Source of the DNA: Polyangia bacterium
GTDB lineage: Bacteria; Myxococcota_A; Polyangia; Nannocystales; Nannocystaceae
Length of the DNA: 64,000 bases
NCBI GenBank assembly: GCA_030424595.1
Contig: JAUHWG010000021.1
Coordinates: forward strand, 124,001-188,000
Direction: 5' to 3'
Shown: positions 18,811-27,343 of the stretch, one piece after another
How the letters are laid out: each line of letters opens with the position of its first letter
Numbering within the stretch: the stretch's first letter is position 1
Notes under the pieces: generated by a model
The model's database searches: none
Seen by the model: the letters and a program-made list of their open reading frames with translations, nothing else
What the model was told of the DNA's origin: nothing
Translations under genes and position numbers: made by a program

Positions 18811-20418
18811 GTGACGTACGCGATCATCGGTGGCCGGCAGCTGCGCTGGTCCGACAGCCGTGAGGTGCCGGCATTCTCGGCGGAGGCGATCGAAGCGGTC
18901 GTCCAGCGGATCCGCGAGCCGGTCTTTGTGATCCAGCACCCCGACGGAGCTGTCGGGGCCGCGACCGGCGGTGAGGTCGGAGCCGAGGGCGGCTGGCCGC
19001 TGCTCGGCATGCTGCCGCCGCTCTACCCGGAGTGGCTCGGCGATCGCAGCTTCGCGGAGGCCCACGGCGTCCGCTTCCCCTACGTCAGCGGGGCGATGGC
19101 CAACGGGATCGCGACCGTCGAGCTGGTCTCGGCGATCGGCCGCGCCGGCTGCCTCGGCTTCTTCGGCGCCGCCGGCCTCGCCTACTCCCGGGTCGAGGAG
19201 GCGGTCGCAGAGCTGCGACGAACGCTCGGGGACGGGATCCCGTGGGGCTCGAACCTCATCCACTCGCCGAACGAGCCCGCCCTCGAAGAGGCGGTCGCCG
19301 GGCTCTACCTGGATCAGGGCGTGCGCAGGGTCTCGGCGGCGGCCTACATGGCGCTCAGCCCCGCGGTCGTCCGCTACGCGGCGTCTGGTCTGAGGCAGGA
19401 CCCGCAGGGGAGGATCCTCCGGCGCAGCAGCCTCTTCGCCAAGATCTCGCGCCCCGAGGTCGCCCGCCACTTCATGGCCCCGGCGCCGGCGGCCATCCTC
19501 GACGCGCTCGTCCGCCGCGGTCAGCTCACCGCCGAAGAGGCCGCGCTCGCCCGTCATGTGCCGGTCGCCGAGGACATCACGGTCGAGTCGGACTCGGGCG
19601 GCCACACCGACAACCGCCCCCTCTCCGCGCTCCTGCCGGTGATCGCCGCCCAGCGCGACGCGCTGGTCCGCGAGCACGGCTTTGTCCGGCCGATCCGGAT
19701 CGGGGCGGCGGGCGGCATGGGCACGCCGACCGCGGTCGCGGCGGGCTTTGCCGCGGGTGCGGCCTATGTCCTCACCGGCTCGGTCAACCAGGGGTGCGTC
19801 GAGTCCGGCCTCGACGCGAGCGGGCGCGAGATGCTCGCGGTCGCCGATCTGGCCGACGTGATCATGGCCCCCGCCGCCGACATGTTCGAGCTCGGGGTCG
19901 AGGTCCAGGTGCTCCGCCGCGGGACCATGTTCGGCGTCCGCGCAGCCCAGCTCTACGCCCTCTATCGCCGCTACGGCGGGTGGGACGAGGTGCCGGCCTC
20001 CGACCGGGCGACGGTCGAGCGCCAGCTCCTGCGGGCGTCCTTTGACGACGCGTGGGCGTCGACGCGGAGCTTCTGGGAGAAGCGCGAGCCCGGCCAGGTC
20101 GCCAAGGCCGAGGCCGACCCCAAGCACAAGATGGCGCTGGTCTTCCGCTCCTACCTCGGGCTCTCCAGCCGCTGGGCGATCGACGGCACGCTCGATCGCC
20201 GGCTCGACTATCAGATCTGGTGCGGCCCGGCGATGGGCGCGTTTAATCGGTGGGCCGCGGGGAGCTTCCTCGAGACGCCCGCCAACCGCGGCGTCGCCCA
20301 GGTCGCCCGCAATTTCCTCGAGGGCGCCGCGGTCGTCACGCGGGCCCACCAGCTCCGCAGCTACGGCGTGCCTGTGCCCGCCTCTGCCTTCAATTATCGC
20401 CCTCGTCCCCTCTCGTAG
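18811..20418 (+). CDS. pfa1: PUFA synthase subunit Pfa1, enoyl reductase (PfaD family)
   Basis: 535 residues, the usual length of PfaD-type enoyl reductases. These FMN-dependent TIM-barrel enzymes of the nitronate monooxygenase fold reduce the enoyl-ACP made by the PUFA synthase. Family features: YVSGAMANGIATVELVSAIGRAG near the N-terminus, DSGGHTDNRPL, the flavin-phosphate region RIGAAGGMGTPTAVAAGFAAGAAYVLTGSVNQ, and a C-terminal helical cap (DYQIWCGPAMGAFNRWAAGS). Start is GTG at 18811; upstream sequence is only loosely purine-rich, so the start is moderately certain. It is the first gene of the operon; pfa2 starts 25 bp after its stop, so the three subunits should be made together. Confidence 0.95.
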   Translation: MTYAIIGGRQLRWSDSREVPAFSAEAIEAVVQRIREPVFVIQHPDGAVGAATGGEVGAEGGWPLLGMLPPLYPEWLGDRSFAEAHGVRFPYVSGAMANGIATVELVSAIGRAGCLGFFGAAGLAYSRVEEAVAELRRTLGDGIPWGSNLIHSPNEPALEEAVAGLYLDQGVRRVSAAAYMALSPAVVRYAASGLRQDPQGRILRRSSLFAKISRPEVARHFMAPAPAAILDALVRRGQLTAEEAALARHVPVAEDITVESDSGGHTDNRPLSALLPVIAAQRDALVREHGFVRPIRIGAAGGMGTPTAVAAGFAAGAAYVLTGSVNQGCVESGLDASGREMLAVADLADVIMAPAADMFELGVEVQVLRRGTMFGVRAAQLYALYRRYGGWDEVPASDRATVERQLLRASFDDAWASTRSFWEKREPGQVAKAEADPKHKMALVFRSYLGLSSRWAIDGTLDRRLDYQIWCGPAMGAFNRWAAGSFLETPANRGVAQVARNFLEGAAVVTRAHQLRSYGVPVPASAFNYRPRPLS

Positions 20419-20443
20419 GGGACTGCTGCTCGGGAGTCTCCCC

Positions 20444-23400
20444 ATGACCGATTCGACACGGCCCCCCCTCGCAATTGTCGGCGTCTCCGCGCTCTTCCCC
20501 GGCTCGACCGACGCGACCGGCTTTTGGCGCGACATCCTCCGTGGACGCGATCTGCTGACGGAGATCCCCGAGAGCCACTGGCTCCTGGAGGACTACTACG
20601 ATCCCGATCCCAAGGCCCGCGACAAGACCTACGCGCGGCGCGGCGGCTTCATCGATCCGATCGACTTTGACGCGGTCACCTGGGGGGTGCCGCCGGCGAT
20701 CATCAAGGCGACCGACACCTCGCAGCTGCTCGGGCTCATCGTCGCCGAGCGGGTCCTGCGGGACGCGGCGCGCGAGCAGTTCGCGGCGATGGACCGCTCG
20801 AAGATCTCGGTGATCCTCGGGGTGACCTCGGCGCAGGAGCTCCTCGCGGCGATGGTCAGCCGCCTCCAGCGGCCGGTCTGGGTCAAGGCGCTGCGCGAGC
20901 AGGGGCTGCCGGAGAGCGAGGTCCAGGCCGCCTGCGATCGGATCTCCGATCACTACGTCGAATGGGAGGAGAGCAGCTTCCCCGGGCTCCTCGGCAACGT
21001 CGTCGCCGGTCGGATCGCCAACCGCCTCGATCTCGGCGGGACCAACTGCGTGACCGATGCCGCCTGCGCCTCGACCTTCGCGGCCCTGTCGATGGCGGCG
21101 CAAGAGCTCTACCTGGGCGACTCGGATCTGGTGATCACGGGGGGGGTCGACACCCTCAACGAGATCTTCATGTTCATGTGCTTTAGCAAGACGCCGGCGC
21201 TGTCGATGTCGGGGGATTGCCGGCCCTTCTCCGATCAGGCGGACGGGACGATGCTCGGCGAGGGCCTGGGGATGGTCGCCCTGCGTCGCCTCGAGGACGC
21301 CGAGCGCGACGGCGATCGGATCTACGCGGTGATCCGAGGGATCGGCGCGTCGTCGGACGGGCGCAGCAAGAGCGTCTACGCGCCGGTCTCCGCCGGTCAG
21401 GCGAACGCGCTCGCGCGGGCCTACGAGCGGGCGGGCTACGGCGCCGAGACGGTCGAGCTGGTCGAGGGGCACGGCACCGGGACCAAGGCCGGCGACGCCG
21501 CGGAGCTCGGCGGCCTGTCGATGGTCTTCGGGACCGAGGGCCGCGACGAGCGGCAGTGGTGCGCGCTCGGATCGGTGAAGTCGCAGATCGGGCACACCAA
21601 GGCCGCTGCGGGGGCTGCGGGGCTCTTTAAGGCGGTCATGGCCCTCCATCACCGGGTCCTGCCGCCGACGATCAAGGTCGACCGGCCAAACCCGGCGCTC
21701 GGGCTCGAGGACTCCGCCTTTTACATCAACACCGAGGCCCGCCCGTGGATCCGCGGATCCGATCACCCGCGCCGCGCGAGCGTCTCGGCGTTCGGCTTCG
21801 GCGGCTCGAACTTCCACGTCGCCCTCGAAGAGTACTGCGGCGCTTCGAATGACGGTGGTGGTCGACGGGCCGAGCGGCTGCGGTCGTGGACGAGCGAGCT
21901 CGTGGTCCTCGGCGGGGACGATGTCGCCGCCCAGGCGCGCCGATGGGCCGAGCGGTCGGAGGGCGCCGGGTCCCTCGAGTACGCCGCCTACACGACCCAG
22001 CAATCCTATGATCATAGCGCGCCGCGTCGGCTCGCGGTCGTCGCGGCGACGCCGGAGGAGCTCCGCGCCCGCCTCACCCGCGCGGCCGACAGGATCGACG
22101 CCGCCCCCGACGCGGCCTTTGAGCTGCCGGACGGCACCCGCTACGGCGTCGGCGCGGCCTCGGGCAAGGTCGCGCTGCTCTTCCCCGGGCAGGGGAGCCA
22201 GTACGTGGAGATGGGCGCCGACCTGGCGATGGCGCTCGACGTCGTCCAGGGCGCCTGGGACCGGCAGGCGGACAGTCCGCTCGCGGAGGGCACGCGCCTA
22301 AGCTCGCTGGTCTTCCCGATCCCTCGCTTCTCCGACGCCGAGCGCGAGGCCGACGCCGAGCGCCTGCGTCAGACCCAATGGGCCCAGCCGGCGATCGGCT
22401 GCACGAGCGCGTCGATGCTCGGCCTCGTGCGCGCCTTGGGGATCGAGCCTGCCGCGGTCGCGGGGCACAGCTTCGGCGAGATCACAGCCCTGCACGCCGC
22501 TGGAGTGCTGAGCGAGCGCGACCTCCTCCGCGTCGCCCATCGCCGCGGCGAGCTGATGGCGGCGGCCGGCGAGGACGGGGCGATGATCGCCGTCACGGCC
22601 TCGGCCGAGGTCGCCGACGAGGTGGTCCGTGAGGTCGAGGGGGTGGTCCTCGCGAACCACAACGCGCCCAACCAGGTGGTCCTCTCAGGGCCGAAGGACG
22701 CGATCGCCGCGGCCGAGACGGCCCTCGCGGCGCGCAAGGTGCGGGCGACCCGGCTGCCGGTGTCGACCGCGTTCCACTCGCCGGTCGTCGCCCCGAGCGC
22801 GGAGCCCTTCGCCGAGTTCCTGGGCACGGTCGAGTTCTCCGCCGCAAAGCTGCCGGTGTACTCCGGGGAGATCGCGGCTCCCTACGAGGACGCCGCCGCC
22901 GCCCAGCGGGCGCGCCTCGGCGCTCAGATCGCGAGGCCGGTCCGCTTTGTCGACACCATCAAGGCGATGGCGGACGCTGGCGTCCAGACCTTTGTCGAGG
23001 TGGGCCCGGGCTCGGTCCTGAGCGGGCTGGTCGGGCGGATCCTCAAGGGCCAGCCCCACACCGCGGTCGCCCTCGACCGCAAGGGGCGGGGCGGCCTCGA
23101 CTCGCTCCTCCACGCGTTGGCGCAGCTCGTCGCCGCCGGTGTGTCGATCGATCTCAGCGCGCTCTGGGCCGGCTACCGGGCGCCAGAGGACCCCGCGGCG
23201 CGGCGCAAGCCGAAGCTGGCGATCCCGATCTCGGGGACGAACTACGGCAAGCTCTACCCGCCGAAGGGCGGCGCCGCCGCGCTGCCGCCCCCGAACCCTC
23301 CGCGCGCGCCCGCAGCTCAGGGCGTGGCTGGACCCGTCGCCGCTGCCGCGTCGCCGGCACGGCAGGCGCCGGTCCGTCAGGCCGCAGCCGGACATGCGTC

Positions 23401-26400
23401 CACACAGGAGCCCGCCAGGCAGGGAGGAGCGGCGGGACAGGCCGGGTACGCACCCGCGGAGCCCGTCAGGCAGGCATCGGCGGGACCGACTGAGCATGCG
23501 CCGGCTGGAGCGGTGAGCCAGGCCTCGAACGGAGTCTTCCAGGGCGCGCAGGCACCTTCGGCCCCGCTCGCGCAGCATCGTCCCACTGGCCCCCAGGCTC
23601 CGGCCTCGCAGGGCGGGGCGGCGTTGGGCCCCGCGGGGCCGCTCCCTGAGGGGTGGCTCGCGGCGTGGCAGCAGGCTCAGCAGCAGACGGCGCAGACCCA
23701 CGCGCTCTTTCAGCAGAGCATGGCGGAGTCCCACGCGGCCTACCTCCAGGCGGCGCAGTCGAGCCTGATGGGCCTGGCAGCGCTGGCCGGAGCGCCGGTG
23801 TCGGGCCTCCAGGGCGTGGCGCAGCAGCCGGCGATGACGCACCGGTCGGCGATGCAGCAGCCGGCGATGACGCACCGGTCGGCGATGCAGCAGCCGGCGA
23901 TGCAGCAGCCGGCGATGCAGCAGCCGATGGCGCAGCAGCCGGGGATGCAAGAGCCGGCGATCCTGCAGGACGCGGCGCTGCAACAGGTGGCCCCGGTCGC
24001 GCATCGAGCGGCGCCCTCCGACTCAGCGCCGCCTGCGAGCGCCTCGGGCGGGCCCACGCCTCAGACGACGACGAGCGCACCCCCGGTCGTGGCCGCGCCC
24101 GCGGTCGATCTCCAGGGGCTGATGCTCGAGGTGGTGTCTGAAAAGACAGGCTACCCGGTCGAGATGCTGGAGATGTCGATGGACATGGAGGCGGAGCTGG
24201 GGATCGACTCGATCAAGCGGGTGGAGATCCTAGCGGCGGTGCAGGAGCGGGCGCCGGGGATGCCGGAGGTCGACGCGAGCTTGATGGGGACGCTGAAGAC
24301 GCTCGGCGAGATCGTCGACTACATGAGCGGGCTCCTGGCCAGCGTGGCGCCGGCCCTCTCGCAGGGGGCTACAGCGGCCCCCGTCGCCGCAGCCGCAGCG
24401 CAGGCGATACCGTCGGTGGACCTCCAGGGGCTGATGCTGGAGGTGGTGGCGGAGAAGACAGGCTACCCGGCGGAGATGCTGGAGATGTCGATGGACATGG
24501 AGGCAGAGCTGGGGATCGACTCGATCAAGCGGGTGGAGATCCTGGCGGCGGTGCAGGAGCGGGCGCCGGGGATGCCGGAGGTCGACGCGAGCTTGATGGG
24601 GACGCTGAAGACGCTCGGTGAGATCGTCGAGTACATGCGCGGCCTCATGGGCAGCGTGGCACCGGCCGCTTCGGCGGCGCCTGCCGCAGCCGCGACCCAG
24701 GCTGCGCCGTCGGTGGATCTGCAGGGGTTGATGCTGGAGGTGGTGGCGGAGAAGACGGGCTACCCGGCGGAGATGCTGGAGATGTCGATGGACATGGAGG
24801 CGGAGCTGGGGATCGACTCGATCAAGCGGGTGGAGATCCTGGCGGCGGTGCAGGAGCGGGCGCCGGGGATGCCGGAGGTCGACGCGTCGCTGATGGGGAC
24901 GCTGAAGACGCTGGGCGAGATCGTCGAGTACATGCGCGGCCTCATGGGTGGCGCGAGCGTTGCCGCTGGGGCGTCGGCGCGGGTCCTCGAAGGAGCAGGC
25001 GCCGCAGCGGTCGCGGGCGAGGCCCCGCGCCTCGGTCGCTTCGCCCTGGGGCTGGTCGCCGCACCCGCGACCGGTCTCGCCCAGCCAGGCCTCGTCGGCG
25101 GCGGAGCGGTCTACGTGACCGACGACGGCGGCGCTGTGGCGGCGGCGCTGGTCGACGAGCTGAGGCTCCGCGGAGCCGACGCCAAGCTCGCGCGCTCCGT
25201 CCCCGCGGACGCGTCGGCGGTGATCTTCCTCGGCGGTCTCCGCCCGGTGGCCGACGAGGCGGGGGCGATCGCGATCAACCGCGAGGCGTTCGCGCTGTGC
25301 AAGCAGGTCGCCGCGCGCTTCGCCGAGCGGGGGGGGCTCTTCGTGACGGTCCAGGACACGGGCGGCGGCTTCGGCCTCGTCCCCAGCCCCGCGCCCGTGC
25401 GGGCCTACCTCGGCGGGCTGCCGGCGCTGCTCAAGACCGCCCGCCAGGAGTGGCCCGCGGCCAACCTCAAGTCGATCGACATCGCCTGCGGCGACCGGAG
25501 CCCGACAGCGGTCGCCGAGGCGATCGCCGGCGAGCTCTTCGGCGGCGGCGGCGAGATCGAGGTCGCCCTGAGCGCGACCGGCGAGCGGATGAGCCTGCGC
25601 TCCTACGCCTCGGAGGTCGTCTTCACCGGCGAGATCGCGCCCCTCGGCGAGGGCGACGTGGTCGTCGTCTCGGGCGGCGCCCGCGGGGTGACCGCGGCCT
25701 GCGTCTGCGCCTGGGCCCAGGAGTGCGGGGCTCGCTTTGTCCTCCTCGGGCGGACGCCGCAGGTCGCAGAGCCGGCGGCGGTGGCCGGGGTCGAGGGGGA
25801 CGCTGCGCTCAAGCAGGCGCTCCTCGCCGAGGCCAAGGCGAGCGGCGAGCGGCTGACCCCCGCGTCGCTCTCCCGGAAGGTCGCGGGGATCCTCTCCGGT
25901 CGCGAGATCCGGCGGACCCTGGCGACGCTCGGCGGCGCCGGGGTCGAGGCTCGCTACCTCGCGGTCGACGTCACCGACCCGGCGGCGGTGGCCGCCTCCT
26001 TGGCCGAGATCCGCGCCCTCTGGGGGCCGATCACCGGCCTCGTCCACGGCGCGGGCGTGCTCGCGGACAAGCCGATCGCCGTCCTCGACGAGGCCGGCTT
26101 CGACCGGGTCTTTGACACCAAGGTCGAGGGCCTCCGCGCCCTCCTCCAGGCGACCGCCGACGACCCGATCCGGGTGCTCGGGCTCTTCTCCTCGGTGTCG
26201 GCGCGCTGCGGCAACAACGGCCAGAGCGCCTACGCGATGGCCAACGAGGTGCTCAACAAGGTCGCCCAGGCCGAGGCGCGGCGGCGCGGCGGCGGAGCCC
26301 TGGTCAAGTCCTTCGGCTGGGGCCCCTGGGAGGGCGGAATGGTCAACCCGGCGCTGCGCCAGCGCTTCGCCGAGCTCGGGGTGCCGATGATCCCCCTGGG

Positions 26401-27331
26401 CGTCGGCGCGAAGATGCTCGCCGACGAGCTCCGCGGCGCGAGCCCGGCCCAGGTCGAGCTGGTCTTCGGCGGCGAGCCGCGGCCCGAGGCGCTCCTGGTC
26501 AAGGGGAGCGAGGCGCGGACGCTCGAGCTCGAGGTCCACGTCGACCGCCACTCCCACGCCTACCTCGCGGATCACTCGATCGGCGGGGTCGCGGTGGTGC
26601 CGGTGGTCCTGGCGATGGAGTGGATGGGGCGCCTGGCCTCGACCTTCCGCCCGGATCTTCGCCTCGCCTCGCTCGACCACGTCCGGGTGCTCCGGGGGAT
26701 CAAGCTCGGCGGCTTCGACGGTGAGGGCGACCGCTTCGTCCTCCGCTGCCGGCCCCTCTCGGACACAGGCGGCGTCCGCCTCAGCCTCGAAGTGATGGGT
26801 CATGACGGGACACCCCACTACCGAGCGGAGGCGTCGATGGAGGATCTGCTCTCGATCGCCCAGGCAGAGGCCGACGAGCGCCCGCAGCCGAAGCTCGGAG
26901 CCTGGGGCGGCGCCTCGCTCTACGGCGACGTGCTCTTCCACGGGCGGAGCTTCCAGGTGATCGAGTCCCTCGACGGCATCGGCCACGAGGGGATCGCCGG
27001 CACCCTCCGCGGTGTGAGCGGCGCGGGTTGGACCTGGGAGCGCTGGCAGACCGACGCCGCCGCCCTCGACGGCGGCCTCCAGCTCGCGGTGCTCTGGGCC
27101 CGCGAGGAGCTCGGCCGCGGGATGCTGCCGATGGGGGTCGAGTCCCTGCGCCTCTTTAAGCGCCCCGGCCTGGCGGGCTCGCTGCGCTGCACCGCCCGCT
27201 GCCGCGAGGTCGGCGGGTCACGGGTCCTCGCCGACCTCTGGTTTTGCGACGAGAGCGGCGATGTCGTCAGCGAGCTGCGGGGGGCCGAGCTGGTCACCCG
27301 CCCCGACATGACCTCGATCCCCGCCACCTAG
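20444..27331 (+). CDS. pfa2: PUFA synthase subunit Pfa2: KS-MAT-ACP-ACP-ACP-KR-DH
   Basis: 2295 residues. Ketosynthase (~6-450) with C208 in DAACAS and both histidine motifs (VEGHGTGT, KSQIGHTKAAAG). Malonyl-CoA:ACP acyltransferase (~575-880) with S676 in GHSFGE and PGQGSQ. A Pro/Ala/Gln-rich linker (~940-1190). Three acyl carrier domains whose phosphopantetheine serines (LGIDSIKR) are S1256, S1360 and S1459. Ketoreductase (~1540-2020) with SGGARGVTAACV and the Ser/Tyr/Asn residues in SSVSARCGNNGQSAYAMANE. C-terminal PKS-type dehydratase (~2030-2290) with HxxxGxxxxP at H2044. It condenses, reduces and dehydrates malonyl units on its own ACPs with Pfa3 and Pfa1. The ATG at 20444 is preceded by cgggag; the frame is open upstream inside pfa1, but that part is a shadow. 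pfa3 begins 12 bp after the stop. Confidence 0.97.
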   Translation: MTDSTRPPLAIVGVSALFPGSTDATGFWRDILRGRDLLTEIPESHWLLEDYYDPDPKARDKTYARRGGFIDPIDFDAVTWGVPPAIIKATDTSQLLGLIVAERVLRDAAREQFAAMDRSKISVILGVTSAQELLAAMVSRLQRPVWVKALREQGLPESEVQAACDRISDHYVEWEESSFPGLLGNVVAGRIANRLDLGGTNCVTDAACASTFAALSMAAQELYLGDSDLVITGGVDTLNEIFMFMCFSKTPALSMSGDCRPFSDQADGTMLGEGLGMVALRRLEDAERDGDRIYAVIRGIGASSDGRSKSVYAPVSAGQANALARAYERAGYGAETVELVEGHGTGTKAGDAAELGGLSMVFGTEGRDERQWCALGSVKSQIGHTKAAAGAAGLFKAVMALHHRVLPPTIKVDRPNPALGLEDSAFYINTEARPWIRGSDHPRRASVSAFGFGGSNFHVALEEYCGASNDGGGRRAERLRSWTSELVVLGGDDVAAQARRWAERSEGAGSLEYAAYTTQQSYDHSAPRRLAVVAATPEELRARLTRAADRIDAAPDAAFELPDGTRYGVGAASGKVALLFPGQGSQYVEMGADLAMALDVVQGAWDRQADSPLAEGTRLSSLVFPIPRFSDAEREADAERLRQTQWAQPAIGCTSASMLGLVRALGIEPAAVAGHSFGEITALHAAGVLSERDLLRVAHRRGELMAAAGEDGAMIAVTASAEVADEVVREVEGVVLANHNAPNQVVLSGPKDAIAAAETALAARKVRATRLPVSTAFHSPVVAPSAEPFAEFLGTVEFSAAKLPVYSGEIAAPYEDAAAAQRARLGAQIARPVRFVDTIKAMADAGVQTFVEVGPGSVLSGLVGRILKGQPHTAVALDRKGRGGLDSLLHALAQLVAAGVSIDLSALWAGYRAPEDPAARRKPKLAIPISGTNYGKLYPPKGGAAALPPPNPPRAPAAQGVAGPVAAAASPARQAPVRQAAAGHASTQEPARQGGAAGQAGYAPAEPVRQASAGPTEHAPAGAVSQASNGVFQGAQAPSAPLAQHRPTGPQAPASQGGAALGPAGPLPEGWLAAWQQAQQQTAQTHALFQQSMAESHAAYLQAAQSSLMGLAALAGAPVSGLQGVAQQPAMTHRSAMQQPAMTHRSAMQQPAMQQPAMQQPMAQQPGMQEPAILQDAALQQVAPVAHRAAPSDSAPPASASGGPTPQTTTSAPPVVAAPAVDLQGLMLEVVSEKTGYPVEMLEMSMDMEAELGIDSIKRVEILAAVQERAPGMPEVDASLMGTLKTLGEIVDYMSGLLASVAPALSQGATAAPVAAAAAQAIPSVDLQGLMLEVVAEKTGYPAEMLEMSMDMEAELGIDSIKRVEILAAVQERAPGMPEVDASLMGTLKTLGEIVEYMRGLMGSVAPAASAAPAAAATQAAPSVDLQGLMLEVVAEKTGYPAEMLEMSMDMEAELGIDSIKRVEILAAVQERAPGMPEVDASLMGTLKTLGEIVEYMRGLMGGASVAAGASARVLEGAGAAAVAGEAPRLGRFALGLVAAPATGLAQPGLVGGGAVYVTDDGGAVAAALVDELRLRGADAKLARSVPADASAVIFLGGLRPVADEAGAIAINREAFALCKQVAARFAERGGLFVTVQDTGGGFGLVPSPAPVRAYLGGLPALLKTARQEWPAANLKSIDIACGDRSPTAVAEAIAGELFGGGGEIEVALSATGERMSLRSYASEVVFTGEIAPLGEGDVVVVSGGARGVTAACVCAWAQECGARFVLLGRTPQVAEPAAVAGVEGDAALKQALLAEAKASGERLTPASLSRKVAGILSGREIRRTLATLGGAGVEARYLAVDVTDPAAVAASLAEIRALWGPITGLVHGAGVLADKPIAVLDEAGFDRVFDTKVEGLRALLQATADDPIRVLGLFSSVSARCGNNGQSAYAMANEVLNKVAQAEARRRGGGALVKSFGWGPWEGGMVNPALRQRFAELGVPMIPLGVGAKMLADELRGASPAQVELVFGGEPRPEALLVKGSEARTLELEVHVDRHSHAYLADHSIGGVAVVPVVLAMEWMGRLASTFRPDLRLASLDHVRVLRGIKLGGFDGEGDRFVLRCRPLSDTGGVRLSLEVMGHDGTPHYRAEASMEDLLSIAQAEADERPQPKLGAWGGASLYGDVLFHGRSFQVIESLDGIGHEGIAGTLRGVSGAGWTWERWQTDAAALDGGLQLAVLWAREELGRGMLPMGVESLRLFKRPGLAGSLRCTARCREVGGSRVLADLWFCDESGDVVSELRGAELVTRPDMTSIPAT
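23820..23945 (+). repeat. Met/Gln/Pro coding repeats in the Pfa2 linker
   Basis: Tandem units coding for QQPAMTHRSAM and QQPAM in the linker before the first ACP, built from cagcagccggcgatg-type 12-15 bp units. The frame is kept. It probably acts as a flexible tether. Confidence 0.75.
24111..24950 (+). repeat. three near-identical ACP-coding repeats
   Basis: The three ACP domains start near 24111, 24420 and 24717, about 300 bp apart. From ctgatgctggaggtggtg to the end of the fourth helix they differ at only a few bases, mostly silent. The linkers between them are quite different Ala-rich sequences. This is the pattern of recent duplication or gene conversion. Confidence 0.9.
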
Positions 27332-27343
27332 GACCGACGCCCG

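Noticed and set aside
20042..20443. 134-codon N-terminal extension of Pfa2
   Set aside because: It lies inside pfa1 in another frame, is Arg/Ser/Pro-rich, and Pfa2 homology begins right after the ATG at 20444.
24230..26986. 918-codon minus-strand open frame
   Set aside because: Antisense to the ACP, KR and DH domains of Pfa2; composition is biased and it simply mirrors the ACP repeats.
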